Source: Melieria omissa
Taxonomy: Eukaryota > Arthropoda > Insecta > Diptera > Ulidiidae
Assembly: GCA_963971225.1 (NCBI GenBank)
Contig: OZ020269.1
Coordinates: 1,798,001-1,862,000 of the forward strand
Reading direction: 5' to 3'
Length of the DNA stretch: 64,000 nt
This document shows, piece after piece, positions 34,392 to 45,471 of this stretch. The position numbers and the translations under genes are program-made. The notes below the pieces were generated by a model, which saw only the letters and a program-made list of their open reading frames with translations, made no database searches and had not been told where the DNA came from. The first letter of the stretch is position 1, and each line of letters starts with the position of its first letter.

Positions 34392-34856
34392 TATATTGAC
34401 TTCAAAATTCATAAAAACACTTGAAATCAAAAATAATTAGATACGTGTTTTAATTTGTTTTTTAAATCGAAATCTAACGGACAAACCAAGGGTTAAAAGA
34501 TTGTATGGACAAGCATAATTTAATAGGTCTATTGACTTTCAATATGCCGAAAGCACTACTAAAGCACTAAATAAAGGAATAAATAATAAGACAAGTATTT
34601 TGTCATATGAAAAATGTTATTACGGCATGCCCACGTTTAAAAATAGTATAAATATTCTACACCCGAATTGTTCCATGGCGAAAAATGTGACCATAAATTT
34701 ACAATATAAGATTTTCTTATTTTAGTTCTTTTAAGCAAGCATTATATGTGGGCAGTAAAAAAAGTTCCAAAGAACGGGACGGAAAATTATTATGGGCTAA
34801 TAAAAACGTCTTCCTATGTTTCCAATATGCCTTTTTAATTGTCTCTATTGATTACT
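34392..34856 (+). repeat. Dispersed repeat S, copy 2
   Basis: This matches 10917-11380 over about 460 bp in direct orientation. It starts 12 bases after repeat R copy 2 and ends at the TA-flanked element that follows. Confidence 0.75.
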
Positions 34857-34858
34857 TA

Positions 34859-35845
34859 GGGGAAAGTGGGGTAATGACGGCATAGTTTTCATTTAGCATC
34901 AAAACATATCCAAAAATTGATATTTTTGATCAAATCAGAGTTAAGAGCACAACTCGAACACATATGCTAATAAAGTGTATCGGCAGATTTCAAAAATTCT
35001 GATTTTAACTATAAAAAATTAGAATCTATAAAAAAGTTGGTTTTTGTCATTTAGAAAAATGGTGGGGTAATGACGGCCACTCAAAAAAACCGACCAGAAA
35101 TCGCACAAATATCAACACAAATCGCTGTGAATGCTTAATAAAGGCTCCGTAAAGAAAAACAAATGGAAATTTGACATTTTTGTAATTGTAACTTTATTGA
35201 TAGCTCACAAAAAGCGGAAGAGAAACGAAATTGAAACATATTGAAAAAATGCCTCAAACTTACAATACAACGATATTAATTTTCATCCTCATCGTCGGGA
35301 CTTGTGAGAATGTATAGTGCAGAATAGCTATACCGTCTAGAACGACTGGACAAGCAGTGGATCTCTTTAAATGGCATAAAAGGCCTCAATGATGAACAAA
35401 TATCATCATGCGGATTCCAGAAATACTTCTTAATGACATGGCCGTCGTTACCCCACCTCTAGTGGCCGTCATTCCCCCACTGACCTCATTTTGCGCAAGC
35501 ATGCAGTACAAATAAACTATGCAAGACACATGACATATTTTACTTGATTTACAAAGCTAATATTAGTAGCAACATTTTAACATATTTACCTTGCTTGTGT
35601 AGCTGAAAGTGTTGACGAAATAATCGATATTTTGAACACCTTATAAAACTTTCGGGTAGTTACGTATCGGCACTGGTCTGGAACTACAAGTTATAATAAA
35701 TCCACACACTTCAGCTTCTTCTTAAAAACAAGCTTACGGAACAAGCTTTCTGTTACAGTAAACGGTTTAGACCTACGTCAACTTTAAGTACCAAAAATGG
35801 TGATGGCCGTCATTACCCCATGGCCGTCATTACCCCACTTTCCCC
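34859..35845. mobile_element. TA-flanked element with GGGGTAATGACGGC repeats (987 bp)
   Basis: Inverted termini GGGGAAAGTGGGGTAATG continue to about 25 bases (34859-34883 and 35821-35845), with TA on each side. The 14-mer GGGGTAATGACGGC or its complement recurs internally (35065, about 35440, 35460 and 35807). A TA target suggests a Tc1/mariner or pogo relationship. The repeated motif may be a transposase site. No coding region. Confidence 0.65.
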
Positions 35846-36515
35846 TATATATAATTGACTTTTCAGTAATATCTCGAAGTTATTTATTGCATAGATATGG
35901 AAATGTTGCATTTTGGTCTGAACCATTATTTTTGGTTTTGAATTCCAGCTAAATTTTGACTTTTGGTATGTTTTATAAAAATTGTTACATAGATTTTAAC
36001 ATATTGTAACGATGAGACAGTCTGTCGCGGTGCAAAGCAACCCTGCCGCTACGTGCCGTGCTATAACCCAATCTGGCAACGACGGCCGCGATAATAACTT
36101 TTAGTCCAACCTGGCAACGATGGTCGCGGTCATCAGGGAAACTTCTAGTCCAATCTGGCAACGTGCGAGAACGATCTGCGCGACGGCCGGACAGAGTATA
36201 AAAGGTGGCCAGATGCGGTGCAGCGAGTCAGTCTGGTTTTGACAAGTGAAGTTGCCACACGGAATAATTAAGCAAATACTTAAGTGTACGAACAGTAAAG
36301 TGTAAACTGTGAATAATAAAGTGACTGTTGGTGTATTTTATTGTCTGCGTTTAAGAAACTGACTGTGTTTTATTTTCAAATCACACAATCCAGAGATACG
36401 TGACCGCCCACTAGACTTAGTATTCGTAACATTTGGTGTCAGAAGTGGGATTGTGGAAAATTGAAGATAAAAAAAAAAAAAAAAACTAAAGAAATAAAAT
36501 TATAAAAGCACGGAC

Positions 36516-37800
36516 ATGGTGAAATTCGAGCTGCTGAAGGTGGACCAGCTGAAGAAGGAGCTGGCTGCCTGGAATTTGCCGACTGCTGGCGGAAAGGTGG
36601 AGTTGCAGTTGCGCTTGCGAGAAGCATGTGAGGAACGAGGCGTCGATTGGACTGTGCACGAGTTCGGAGCGCAAGAACAAGAGGCGTCGGCCAAAATGGA
36701 GGAATCGCCTGCAGGTGCGGCGTCGATGCAAAGTACGACTGCAGCGGCTGTGCCGCCACAAGCAATGGACATGAGCCAGCTAATGGTTGCACTTAAAGGC
36801 ATGTTCGAGACTTCCAACCGTGAAATGGCAGCGAAGCTGGAAACTACGAATCTCGAAATTTCGGCAAAAGTCGAGAAAAATTCTGAGCGCATAGAGCAGA
36901 AGGTAGAGGAAATCTCCAATAGGCTGAACGGGAAAGTTGAGCATCTTGAGACGCGCATGGACAATTGGGACACACGAGTTGACAACCTGGATGAGTCCTT
37001 GAACAAACGAGTGGACAGTCTGGAAGATTCGATGCACAGAAAGATAGACGAACGACTTCGAGAGGTACAGCCACGAGAATGTTTGCCACCGGTTCAGGAC
37101 GGTTTTGCTGGCAGAACAGAAGTGCCTACTTAGGATGGTGCTGCGCCGTTCGATACATTTAAATTGCAATTCGACTTGGCTGCTTTGGAAAATCAGTGGA
37201 CAGATGTCAGGAAAGGTCGGAGGTTGGCACTGGCGCTGAAAGGTCCTGCGGCCGAGGTGATCAAATCAGTTCCAGAATGTTTAAGAAGTGAGTACGGTGC
37301 CATCATGAGAGCGTTGGCAGCGAAGTATAGCAACGAGCACAACCATGCGCTATACTACTGTGAGCTGAAGAACCGCAAGCAAAGAGCCAACGAGGCGCTG
37401 CAGACATATGCAGCAGACATTGAGCGGCTCGTACAGTTGTGCTACCCAAAATTTGGTGCTGATGATCTCGAGAGGATGAAGATTGAGTCGTTTATTGAAG
37501 GTCTTCATGATCCAGAAACGCGTCGCAGTTCGTTGATGATGGGCAAGCCGACATTCAAGGAGACGGTGACCAGCGCGATGACATATGAGGCGGCCTGGAC
37601 AGGAAGTTTTCGACATTCATCTGCGGAAAAGCGTCGAGCCCAATCTGGACGTGTCACCCAAAGCCAGACAGTGAGCTCGGAGGCGCCGGCGGGGCTGCGG
37701 GAGTGTCATCTAGAGTCAGTTGCTGGCGATGTGGCAAGCAAGGCCACATATCACGAGACTGCCATCTGCGAGAAAAGTGTTCCGGACAACAGACGTCGCC
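36516..37800 (+). pseudogene. Gypsy copy A gag (SAP, coiled coil, capsid, zinc knuckle), broken
   Basis: From the ATG at 36516 it is open for 205 codons to a TAG at 37131-37133, where copy B has a sense codon, then open in the same frame to 37883. The N-terminus LKVDQLKKELAAWNLP resembles a SAP DNA-binding motif. Heptad-rich coiled coil follows (EHLETRMDNWDTRVDNLD), then the gag core (KLQFDLAALENQWTD). A frameshift near 37700 puts the zinc knuckle CWRCGKQGHISRDC into the next frame. Three faults mark it as non-functional: stop, frameshift and loss of the pol start. Confidence 0.85.
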
Positions 37801-39253
37801 AAGAAGGGCTGCCGCTCTGCCACACCATCCGTGCAAAGTCGAATGCAGGCAATGCTCGCGAGCCGAAAGCAAAGAACAGATAGTGGACGTCCGGTTGGTC
37901 AGCGTCATGCCAGAGGAAGAGTGGTCTGCGGAGAGGCTACAAAAAGACCAGCGTGAGGATGCGGATCTTGCGAAGATCGTCGAAGGCAAGGAGCAAGGCG
38001 CACGTCCAGACTGGCAGGAGATGGCCGGTGAAAGCCCGATCGCTAAGGCTTACTGGGCACAGTGGAAAAGTTTGCGGCTGAAGGAAGGCTGCCTGTACCG
38101 CGAATGGGAGAGCGCGGATGGTCGTACCAGCAACCCCCTAATGGTAGTGCCGAAAAGCAGAATCAACGAGGTCATCGAGGCATATCATAACGACTCCAGT
38201 GGAGGGCACCTAGGCATCACCAAAACCGTCGCCAAAATAAAAAGACGATTCTACTGGGTAGGATGTCAGGAGTCTGTAGCCGAGTGGATTAAGAGCTGCG
38301 ACCGATGTTCAGCCGCGAAAGGGCCGACAAGAAAATCTCGAGGCCGCATGCAGCAGTACAACGTGGGAGCGCCCTTCGAGCGGATTGCTATGGACGTCGC
38401 CGGCCCATTCCCAACTAGCACTCAAGGCAACAAATATGTGCTGGTCGTAATGGATTACTTCAGCAAATGGCCCGAAGTGTACCCTATTCCTAACCAGGAG
38501 GCCACCACGATCTCGGAAAAGCTGGTAAACAACTGGGTAGCCCGGTTCGGAGTTCCGTTGGAGTTGCACTCAGATCAAGGCCGGAATTTCGAGTCTGCGG
38601 TATTCAAGGAAGTGTGTGGGCTGCTGGGGATAAAGAAAACGCGTACCACTCCTTTGCACCCACAGTCCGACGGCATGGTGGAACGCTTTAACCGGACACT
38701 GGAGGAATACCTGCGGTAAGTGGTAGGCAGGAATCAAAAGGATTGGGACACGCATATCCCCCTGTTCCTGATGGCGTATAGGTCAGCCCCGCACGACACG
38801 ACATCACTCACTCCAGCCCGAGCAGTGTTCGGCACAGAGTTGCGGTTACCCGCTGACTTGAAGTTCGGGGTAGTCAGCACGACGGGAGGCGCTAAGACGG
38901 ACTACGTGGCCAATAAGCGGGCGGAACTGGAGGAAATTCACCAATTTATAAGGGGCCGCACCAAACTGGTCAGTGATAAGGCGAAAGCCAGATACGATCT
39001 ACGGGCCAACTCAGCAGGGTTCCAAGAAGGCGATTTGGTAATGCTCTACAACCCGCAGCGGAGGAAAGGTTTGTCTCCGAAACTCCAAGCGTCATGGGAA
39101 GGACCTTACGAAGTCGTGACTAGGATTAACGACGTGGTATACCGGATTCAACGTTGCAGCAATAGAGGCGCTAAGCTGAAGGTAGTCCATTTGGAGCGCC
39201 TGGCGCCTCATCACAGCGGAGCCTCGGCACTTGTTCGGGACGAACAAGTCTAA
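37701..39253 (+). pseudogene. Gypsy copy A zinc knuckle fused to integrase, broken
   Basis: A deletion joins the gag zinc knuckle directly to the linker after RNase H (HPCKVECRQCSRAESK), so the frame passes into integrase. Seen are the H-x-G-I-x-K...C-D-R-C zinc-binding region, the catalytic core with AMDVAGPFP and ELHSDQGRNF and the ERFNRT end, then a TAA at 38717-38719 where copy B has a Lys codon. After it the same frame runs to 39253 with the GPY-like module (ASWEGPYEVVTRI). About 2.1 kb of protease-RT-RNase H is absent. Confidence 0.85.
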
Positions 39254-39680
39254 GTGGTGGGCAGTGTAACGATGAGCCAGTCTGTCGCGGTGCAAAGCAA
39301 CCCTGCCGCTACGTGCCGTGCCATAACCCAATCTGGCAACGTCGGCCGCGATAGTAACTTTTAGTCCAACCTGGCAACGATGGTCGCGGTCATCAGGGAA
39401 ACTTCTAGTCCAATCTGGCAACGTGCGAGAACGATCTGCGCGACGGCCGGATAGAGTATAAAAGGTGGCCAGATGCGGTGCAGCGAGACAAGTGAAGTTG
39501 CCACACGGAATAATTAAGCAAATACTTAAGTGTACGAACAGTAAAGGTAAACTGTGAATAATAAAGTGACTGTTGGTGTATTTTATTGTCTGCGTTTAAG
39601 AAACTGACTGTGTTTTATTTTCAAATTGCACAATCCAGAGATACGTGACAGCCCACTAGACTTAATATTCGTAACAATAT

Positions 39681-39731
39681 GTATCGGGTGAAAGAAGAGA
39701 GCTTGCATGCGAAGCCGCGGGGCCCAGCTAG
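39681..39731 (+). mobile_element. Helitron 3' terminus
   Basis: GCATGCGAAGCCGCGGGGCCCAGCTAG followed by T has the GC-rich hairpin (CCGCGGGG/GGCCC region) and CTAG end of a Helitron. Gypsy copy A appears to have inserted just upstream, so the rest of the Helitron would lie left of 36005, but I could not define its 5' end. Confidence 0.45.
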
Positions 39732-41046
39732 TATATATATAGATATTCCATTTGAAAAGCACTTCACCACTCATGTACCTTTTTTTCATTATTTTGTGTA
39801 CACAGGCCCACTGCAAACCGCATGATTCTCTTCTTTTTTGCTTTTTTTGAAATTTTTCCGCGATATTCTCACTACACGCACTTTTACAGCAAGGACTTTT
39901 GAAACTCAAAATTATTTAATTATTTTAACAAAAAACAATGAAAACAATCAAGCAAAAGCGGCACGATTTACAAAAAATGAAATATTTGTGAATACAAAAT
40001 TTTCAACCAATGAAAACAAAGCACGAAATCTGAATTGAATTGCAGGGTTTCCTCCCGAATTTCACTTGTTTTATTTGTGTTATTTATATGAACGAATTAT
40101 ACGAATTTATATTTAATTTGGTAAAGATATACAAATTTCTATTAAACTATTATGTAAGCATATGTATATATAGGGGCTTAAGTATAAAGAAAGCCATTTA
40201 TTTGCTCAAAAGAGTAAAGCAAAATGTAAGTTCAAAATAAAAGAGTTTAAAAAGTACTGATGGAAACCCTACATATTCTCCGATGACGTCACTGGTGCGG
40301 TTTAAAATTGATTTTCTCTCGGAAGGCGCAATCTCTGTATTCAATGAATCTTGGATTATAAGCATAAATAACTGCTGTATCAAAGTATACTCTAAGTAGC
40401 GACACTCTTTTTTCAAGCTGTCATTGGTACATTAAGTCTGTTAACCGTGTTACCCCGATGCGATTTTTCACCCCGAACTAATTTTCTTACTATTTTTTCG
40501 AAACAAGCAGTAAGCATTTGTTTGGGAAAATAAATATCTTTTGATAGATACATATTTGTTGTAATAATTCAATAAGTGTCAATATAATTAACTGAACCAG
40601 AAAAGATTTGAATAAACATTTTGAAATTGCTTTTTGTGTATGCAATTTGATTATGTAAACATTAAACATTCGGAATCAATGTCAATGTAATTTTGCTCCA
40701 GTGCAAGTGCTAGCGAAAAAGTATCAAGAATTTTATTTAAATATAATTTTGTGTATCTTCATAACTCTTAATAAGCACTACAAATGTGTTTACCAACATA
40801 TATTAATGTACAACATTTATATGCGCGATTTTTAAATCGGAATGCATTTGAGTTCGGAACGCATTTGAGTTCAATTGAACATTTCTGTATTTTATGGCTG
40901 AATATTTAAATGTAGCTGAAGTGGTTAAACTATTAAAAAAATCAAAAATGTTTGAAAAATTATCCATTTTGCAACATTTCTATACTAAACATGTGTAACA
41001 AAAATATCAACTCTACATCAACTTCAATTGCCACCTTCTCCACAGA
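39732..41046. other. AT-rich non-coding stretch
   Basis: No gene, RNA or repeat termini are recognised. Several short open frames have only low-complexity translations. Confidence 0.4.
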
Positions 41047-41454
41047 ATGTGTAAATATTCACCACGAAGACAAAAATTGAAATGTCATTGCTCACAAAAT
41101 TATTTTTACAAATGTGAGCCATTGAACATTTTTTCGTCTAGCTGCGGTCTGTATCGCCCCTGGCCAAATCGCCGGTGCACTCACTGCAGTTGGCCAGTAA
41201 ACGTTTGCGGTGGAGCTGTTAGCAGCTCTGTGGACAGTGCTAAACTTCTACTTGCCGACGATGATTGTGTTGCAGTGTGGCGCCGACTCATTGGCCGGCG
41301 ACCGCCCGGGCTGCTGCCTGAGTTGGTCATGCTGAAGGAGTTGTTCGTGGTGGAGCGCGGTCCGGTGATGTTAAGCGCACACAATCATATACTCTCAGCT
41401 GCGCAGCGCTACAACATATCGCATTCCATTGCAAACAACCCCCGATCAACATAA
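41047..41454 (+). CDS. Unrecognised ORF, GC-rich and Cys-bearing, probably a gene fragment
   Basis: A 135-codon frame becomes sharply more GC-rich than its surroundings from about 41140. The translation holds a zinc-ribbon-like cluster (CGLYRPWPNRRCTHCSWPVN), then PELVMLKELFVVERGPVM. The cluster recalls the start of the insect SMYD/Msta-type zinc region, but no SET motif follows, so I do not assign it. The start codon is uncertain: the first 30 residues look like AT-rich flank. It ends 30 bp before the gypsy copy B target site and may be an exon, a captured fragment or a host pseudogene. Confidence 0.35.
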   Translation: MCKYSPRRQKLKCHCSQNYFYKCEPLNIFSSSCGLYRPWPNRRCTHCSWPVNVCGGAVSSSVDSAKLLLADDDCVAVWRRLIGRRPPGLLPELVMLKELFVVERGPVMLSAHNHILSAAQRYNISHSIANNPRST

Positions 41455-41890
41455 AATTTTCTTGTGTCCAGTCAACTTATGTGTAAAAATATTGTTACGA
41501 ATACTAGTTCTAGTGGGCTGTTACGTATCACTGGATTGTGCAATTTGAAAATGAAACCAAACAACAAAACCAACAGTCACTTTATTATTCACAGTTTACA
41601 CTTTACTGTTCGTTCACTTAAGTATTTGCTTAATTACTCCGTGTGGCAACTCCACTTGTCAAAACCAGACTGACTCGCTGCGCCGCATCGGTCTGCCTTT
41701 TATACCTGTCAGGCCATCGCGCACATCGTTCCTGCACATTCCGGAGTGGACTAAAAGGTTCCATCATTGCCAGATTGGGCTAAAAGTTACTATCGCGGCC
41801 GTCGTTGCCAGATTAGATTATAGCACGGCACGTAGCGGCAGGGTTCCTTTGCACAGCGACAGACTGTCTTATCGTTACACTGCCCCCCAT

Positions 41891-43293
41891 TTAGACTTGT
41901 TCGTCCCGAACAAGTGCCGAGGCTCCGCTGTGATGAGGCGCCAGGCGCTCCAAATGGACTACCCTCAGCTTAGCGCCTCTATTGCTGCAACGTTGAATCC
42001 TGTATACCACGTCATTAATCCTAGTCACGACTTCGTACGGTTCTTCCCATGACGCTTGAAGTTTCGGAGACAAACCTTTCCTCCGCTGCGGGTTGTAGAG
42101 CATTACCAGATCGCCTTCTTGGAACCCTGCTGAGTTGGCCCGTAGATCATATCTGGCTTTCGCCTTATCGCTGACCAGTTTGGTGCGGCTCCTTATAAAC
42201 TGGTGAATTTCCTCCAGTTCCGCCCGCTTTTTGACCGCGTAGTCCGTCTTAGCGCCTCCCGTCGTGCTGACTACCCCGAACTTCAAGTCAGCGGGTAACC
42301 GCAACTCTGTGCCGAACACTGCTCGGGCTGGAGTGAGTGATGTCGTGTCGTGCGGGGCTGACCTATACGCCATCAGGAACATGGGGATATGCGTGTCCCA
42401 ATCCTTTTGATTCCTGCCTACCACTTTCCGCAGGTATTCCTCCAGTGTCCGGTTAAAGCGTTCCACCATGCCGTCGGACTGTGGGTGTAAAGGCGTGATA
42501 CGAGTTTCCTTTATCCCCAGTAGCTCACACACTTCCTTGAATACCGCAGACTCGAAATTCCGGCCTTGATCTGAGTGTAACTCCAACGGAACTCCGAACC
42601 TGGCTACCCAGTTGTTTACCAGCTTTTCCGAGATCGTAGTGGCCTCCTGGTTAGGTACACTTCAGGCCATTTGCTGAAATAATCCCTTACCACCAGCACA
42701 TATTTGTTGCCTTGAGTACTAGTTGGGAATGGGCCGGCCACGTCCATAGCAATCCGCTCGAAGGGCGCTCCCACGTTGTACTGCTGCATGCAGCCTCGAG
42801 ATTTTCTTGTCGGCCCTTTCGCGGCTGAACATCGGTCACAGCTCTTAATCCACTCGGCTACAGACTCCTGACATCCTACCCAGTAGAATCGTCTTTTTAT
42901 TTTGGCGACGGTTTTGGTGATGCCTAGGTGCCCTCCACTGGAGTCGTTATGGTATGCCTCGATGACCTCGTTGATTCTGCATTTCGGCACTACCATTAGG
43001 GGGTAGCTGGTCCGACCATCCGCGCTCTCCCATTCGCGGTACAGGCATCTTTCTTTCAGCCGCAGACTTTTCCACTGTGCCCAGTAAGCCTTAGCGATCG
43101 GGCTTTCACCGGCCATCTCCTGCCAGTCTGGACGTGCGCCTTGCTCCTTGCCTTCGACGATTTTCGCAAGATCCGCATCCTCACGCTGGTCCTTTTCTAG
43201 CCTCTCCGCAGACCACTTTTCCTCTGGCATGACGCTGACCAACCGGACGTCCACTATCTGTTCTTTGCTTTCGGCTCGCGAGCATTGCCTGCA
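41891..43293 (-). pseudogene. Gypsy copy B integrase, broken by frameshift
   Basis: After the nonsense codon the same frame continues through the linker and the integrase zinc-binding domain (HLGITKTVAKIKRRFYW, then CDRC) and the first core motif (AMDVAGPFP). A 7-base deletion near 42650, relative to copy A, shifts the frame. The rest of the core (LHSDQGRNF, then MVERFNRT) and the GPY-like C-terminal module (ASWEEPYEVVTRI) read on to 41891 in the new frame, ending 12 bases before the 3' LTR. This copy cannot make integrase. Confidence 0.9.
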
Positions 43294-45471
43294 TTAGACT
43301 TTGCACGGACGGCGGGACAAGGTATCGACATTTCCATGGCTACTGCCCTTGCGATGCTCTATCGTGTAGTCGTAGCTCTGCAGTCGCTCGATCCACCACG
43401 CCAATTGCCCTTCAGGATCTTTAAAGTTCAGGAGCCATCTCAATGCCGCATGATCTGTGCGCAGGCGAAACCTTTGTCCATACAGATATTTGTGGAAGTG
43501 TTTTACGCAGTCCAATACCGCCAGCAGTTCTCTCCGTGTCACACAGTAATTGCGTTCCGGTTTCGATAGAACCCTACTGTAGTACGCTATCACTTGTTCC
43601 TGGCCGTCTATTATCTGTGATAGCACACCGCCAATACTATTCCCGCTTGCATCTGTATCCAGCACAAACATCTCCCCAGGCACGGGGAAGGGCAGAATTG
43701 GAGCACTGCACAGTTTTTCCATCAGACGTGCAAAAGCCTGTTCCTGCTCCTCGTTCCACTCGAAAGCTTGGCTCTTTTTCGTCAGTTTGTGCAAGCTGCT
43801 GGCTATGTTCGCAAATCCCGGAACAAATCGGCGGTAGTATGTGCACAGGCCCAGGAAACTGCGGAGTTCGTGCAGATTGCGTGGTCGGGGCCACTCCTTC
43901 ACCGCCGTGATCTTGCCTTCGTCCGTATTTTCTCCGCAAGCGGAAACCGTGTGACCCAGATATTTGACCTCTTTTTGAAACAGCGAGCACTTCTTTGGGT
44001 TGAGTTTAAGCTCGGCTTTCTGTATTCGCTCAAATACCTCCTTCAGCTTTTCCAGGTGGGCGTCGAAGCTTTTGCCCATCACGATTATGTCGTCGAGGTA
44101 CACCAGACACGTCCGCCAATGCAGCCCTTTCAGCACGCGTTCCATTAGCCGCTCGAATGTTGCTGGTGCGTTGCAGAGTCCAAACGGCATGACGGTGAAC
44201 TGCCACAAACCATCGCCAACACTGAAAGACGTTTTCTCTTTGTCCTTGTCTGCAAGCTCCACCTGCCAATAGCCGCTGCGTAAGTCGAGCGTGGAGAACC
44301 ACTGCGTGTCTGACAGTGTGTCCAGGGTGTCATCGATCCGAGGTAGTGGATAGCTGTCCTTCTTGGTCACGTCATTGAGCTTTCGATAGTCCACACAAAA
44401 TCGGGTACTGCCATCCTTTTTCTTGACTAGCACGACCGGCGAGTACCAAGGACCTGCCGAAGGCTCTATGACCTTTTCTTTATGCATGTTTTCAATCAAA
44501 TTTTGTTCCCTCTTGGCCAGAGGAACTCGTCTTGGTGGTTGGCGGATTGGTTTCGCACTTCCGGTGTCGATGTTGTGCTTCACTATGGCTGTTCTTCCGC
44601 CTGCTTCTGCCGCAAATATTGACCCATAGTGCTGCAGGAGTGACCTCGCCTTCTGTTTCTGCTTGGCCGTCAACTCGCTGCTCCACTGGTTCTCCTGCGG
44701 TATGGCGTCCATGTTAAAACCGCTCTTCTTATTACCTCCAGGCGGGCTACCCTGCGCTACAGCTGCCTTACACTCGCCAATTACCTCATCTTTCCCGACA
44801 TATCTGGGTGCATTCAGGGGGTTCCGTATTCTGACTGGTATTCTGCCATTTTTAGGTTCCACTAATGTACGTCCGATGATGATGTTGTCGTGTCCTTGTT
44901 TCGATGCTTCTACTACGCACAGCCGACTCGTCCCATCGTCCTCGTCCACCTTTGCCCACACAATCGCCTCGGAATTCGCTGGTATCCTCCTGTGTTGACA
45001 CGATACAACCTTCCTTACCGCCACGCTTCGCTCATAGCCGGTGTGCAGCGGGAATTCAACGTTGGCATATCTCAGCACATTTTCCTTCAGGTCCAGCGTA
45101 AAACCGTGCCTAATCAAGAAATCCACGCCGATAATTACGTCGTCCATTATATCCGCGACGATGAACTCATGTTCCAGGCTGCTGGTGCCGATAGCAATCG
45201 TTTTTGTAACTTTCCCTCTTACCGGCGCGCGCTCGCCAGTCGCAGTCCGCAGCTGTATGCCATGCAGCGATTCCCAGTTCTTCAGGAGCTTCCTTTTTAT
45301 GATCGAATATGACGCTCCAGTATCCAGTGTCAACACGAACAACTTTCCGTCTATCCTTCCTTCAATTGTCAAGCTGCTGGGCAGTCGTTTCAGCTGTGAG
45401 ACAAGGATGGTGGGGCGGCAAATTGTGGGGATCAGCTCACGCCCCTTTGGGCTGACCCGGTTTAGTTTAAC
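43294..45471 (-). CDS. Gypsy copy B Pol: protease, reverse transcriptase, RNase H
   Basis: It is open in the -1 frame from the frameshift site through 45372 to a TAA at 43296-43294. Counting from 45372, the retropepsin DTGA is at residues 17-20. The RT runs from about 305, with the first catalytic Asp in TLDLRSGYWQ near 363 and YLDD at 425-428. RNase H begins near LDTDASGNS (about 560) and ends in the NVDTLSR motif. The stop lies where copy A has a Glu codon (GTTGAATGC versus TAA), so it is a nonsense mutation that cuts integrase off. All RT and RNase H motifs look intact. Confidence 0.9.
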   Translation of the reverse strand, partial: VKLNRVSPKGRELIPTICRPTILVSQLKRLPSSLTIEGRIDGKLFVLTLDTGASYSIIKRKLLKNWESLHGIQLRTATGERAPVRGKVTKTIAIGTSSLEHEFIVADIMDDVIIGVDFLIRHGFTLDLKENVLRYANVEFPLHTGYERSVAVRKVVSCQHRRIPANSEAIVWAKVDEDDGTSRLCVVEASKQGHDNIIIGRTLVEPKNGRIPVRIRNPLNAPRYVGKDEVIGECKAAVAQGSPPGGNKKSGFNMDAIPQENQWSSELTAKQKQKARSLLQHYGSIFAAEAGGRTAIVKHNIDTGSAKPIRQPPRRVPLAKREQNLIENMHKEKVIEPSAGPWYSPVVLVKKKDGSTRFCVDYRKLNDVTKKDSYPLPRIDDTLDTLSDTQWFSTLDLRSGYWQVELADKDKEKTSFSVGDGLWQFTVMPFGLCNAPATFERLMERVLKGLHWRTCLVYLDDIIVMGKSFDAHLEKLKEVFERIQKAELKLNPKKCSLFQKEVKYLGHTVSACGENTDEGKITAVKEWPRPRNLHELRSFLGLCTYYRRFVPGFANIASSLHKLTKKSQAFEWNEEQEQAFARLMEKLCSAPILPFPVPGEMFVLDTDASGNSIGGVLSQIIDGQEQVIAYYSRVLSKPERNYCVTRRELLAVLDCVKHFHKYLYGQRFRLRTDHAALRWLLNFKDPEGQLAWWIERLQSYDYTIEHRKGSSHGNVDTLSRRPCKV
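45462..45471 (-). promoter_or_regulatory. Likely -1 ribosomal frameshift site, gag/pol
   Basis: On the minus strand gag ends CCG TTA AAC TAA. The heptamer G TTA AAC has the X XXY YYZ codon phasing used for -1 slippage and sits immediately before the stop. The -1 frame is open across the junction into protease. GGGTCAGCCC and GGGGCG...TGATCCCC downstream could pair as a stimulatory structure. Confidence 0.6.

Larger units (their letters stand above)
36005..39676 (+). mobile_element. Ty3/gypsy LTR retrotransposon, internally deleted copy A
   Basis: LTRs at 36005-36431 (427 bp) and 39265-39676 (412 bp) are flanked by ATAT (36001-36004 and 39677-39680). They differ by a handful of substitutions and a deletion of about 14 bp in the right LTR. 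The LTR has an AGTATAAAAGG promoter near 36197. TTTGGTGTCAGAAGTGGGA at 36432 looks like a tRNA-Leu primer site. A purine tract precedes the right LTR. Protease, reverse transcriptase and RNase H are missing compared with copy B, so the element can only have moved with help. Confidence 0.93.
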
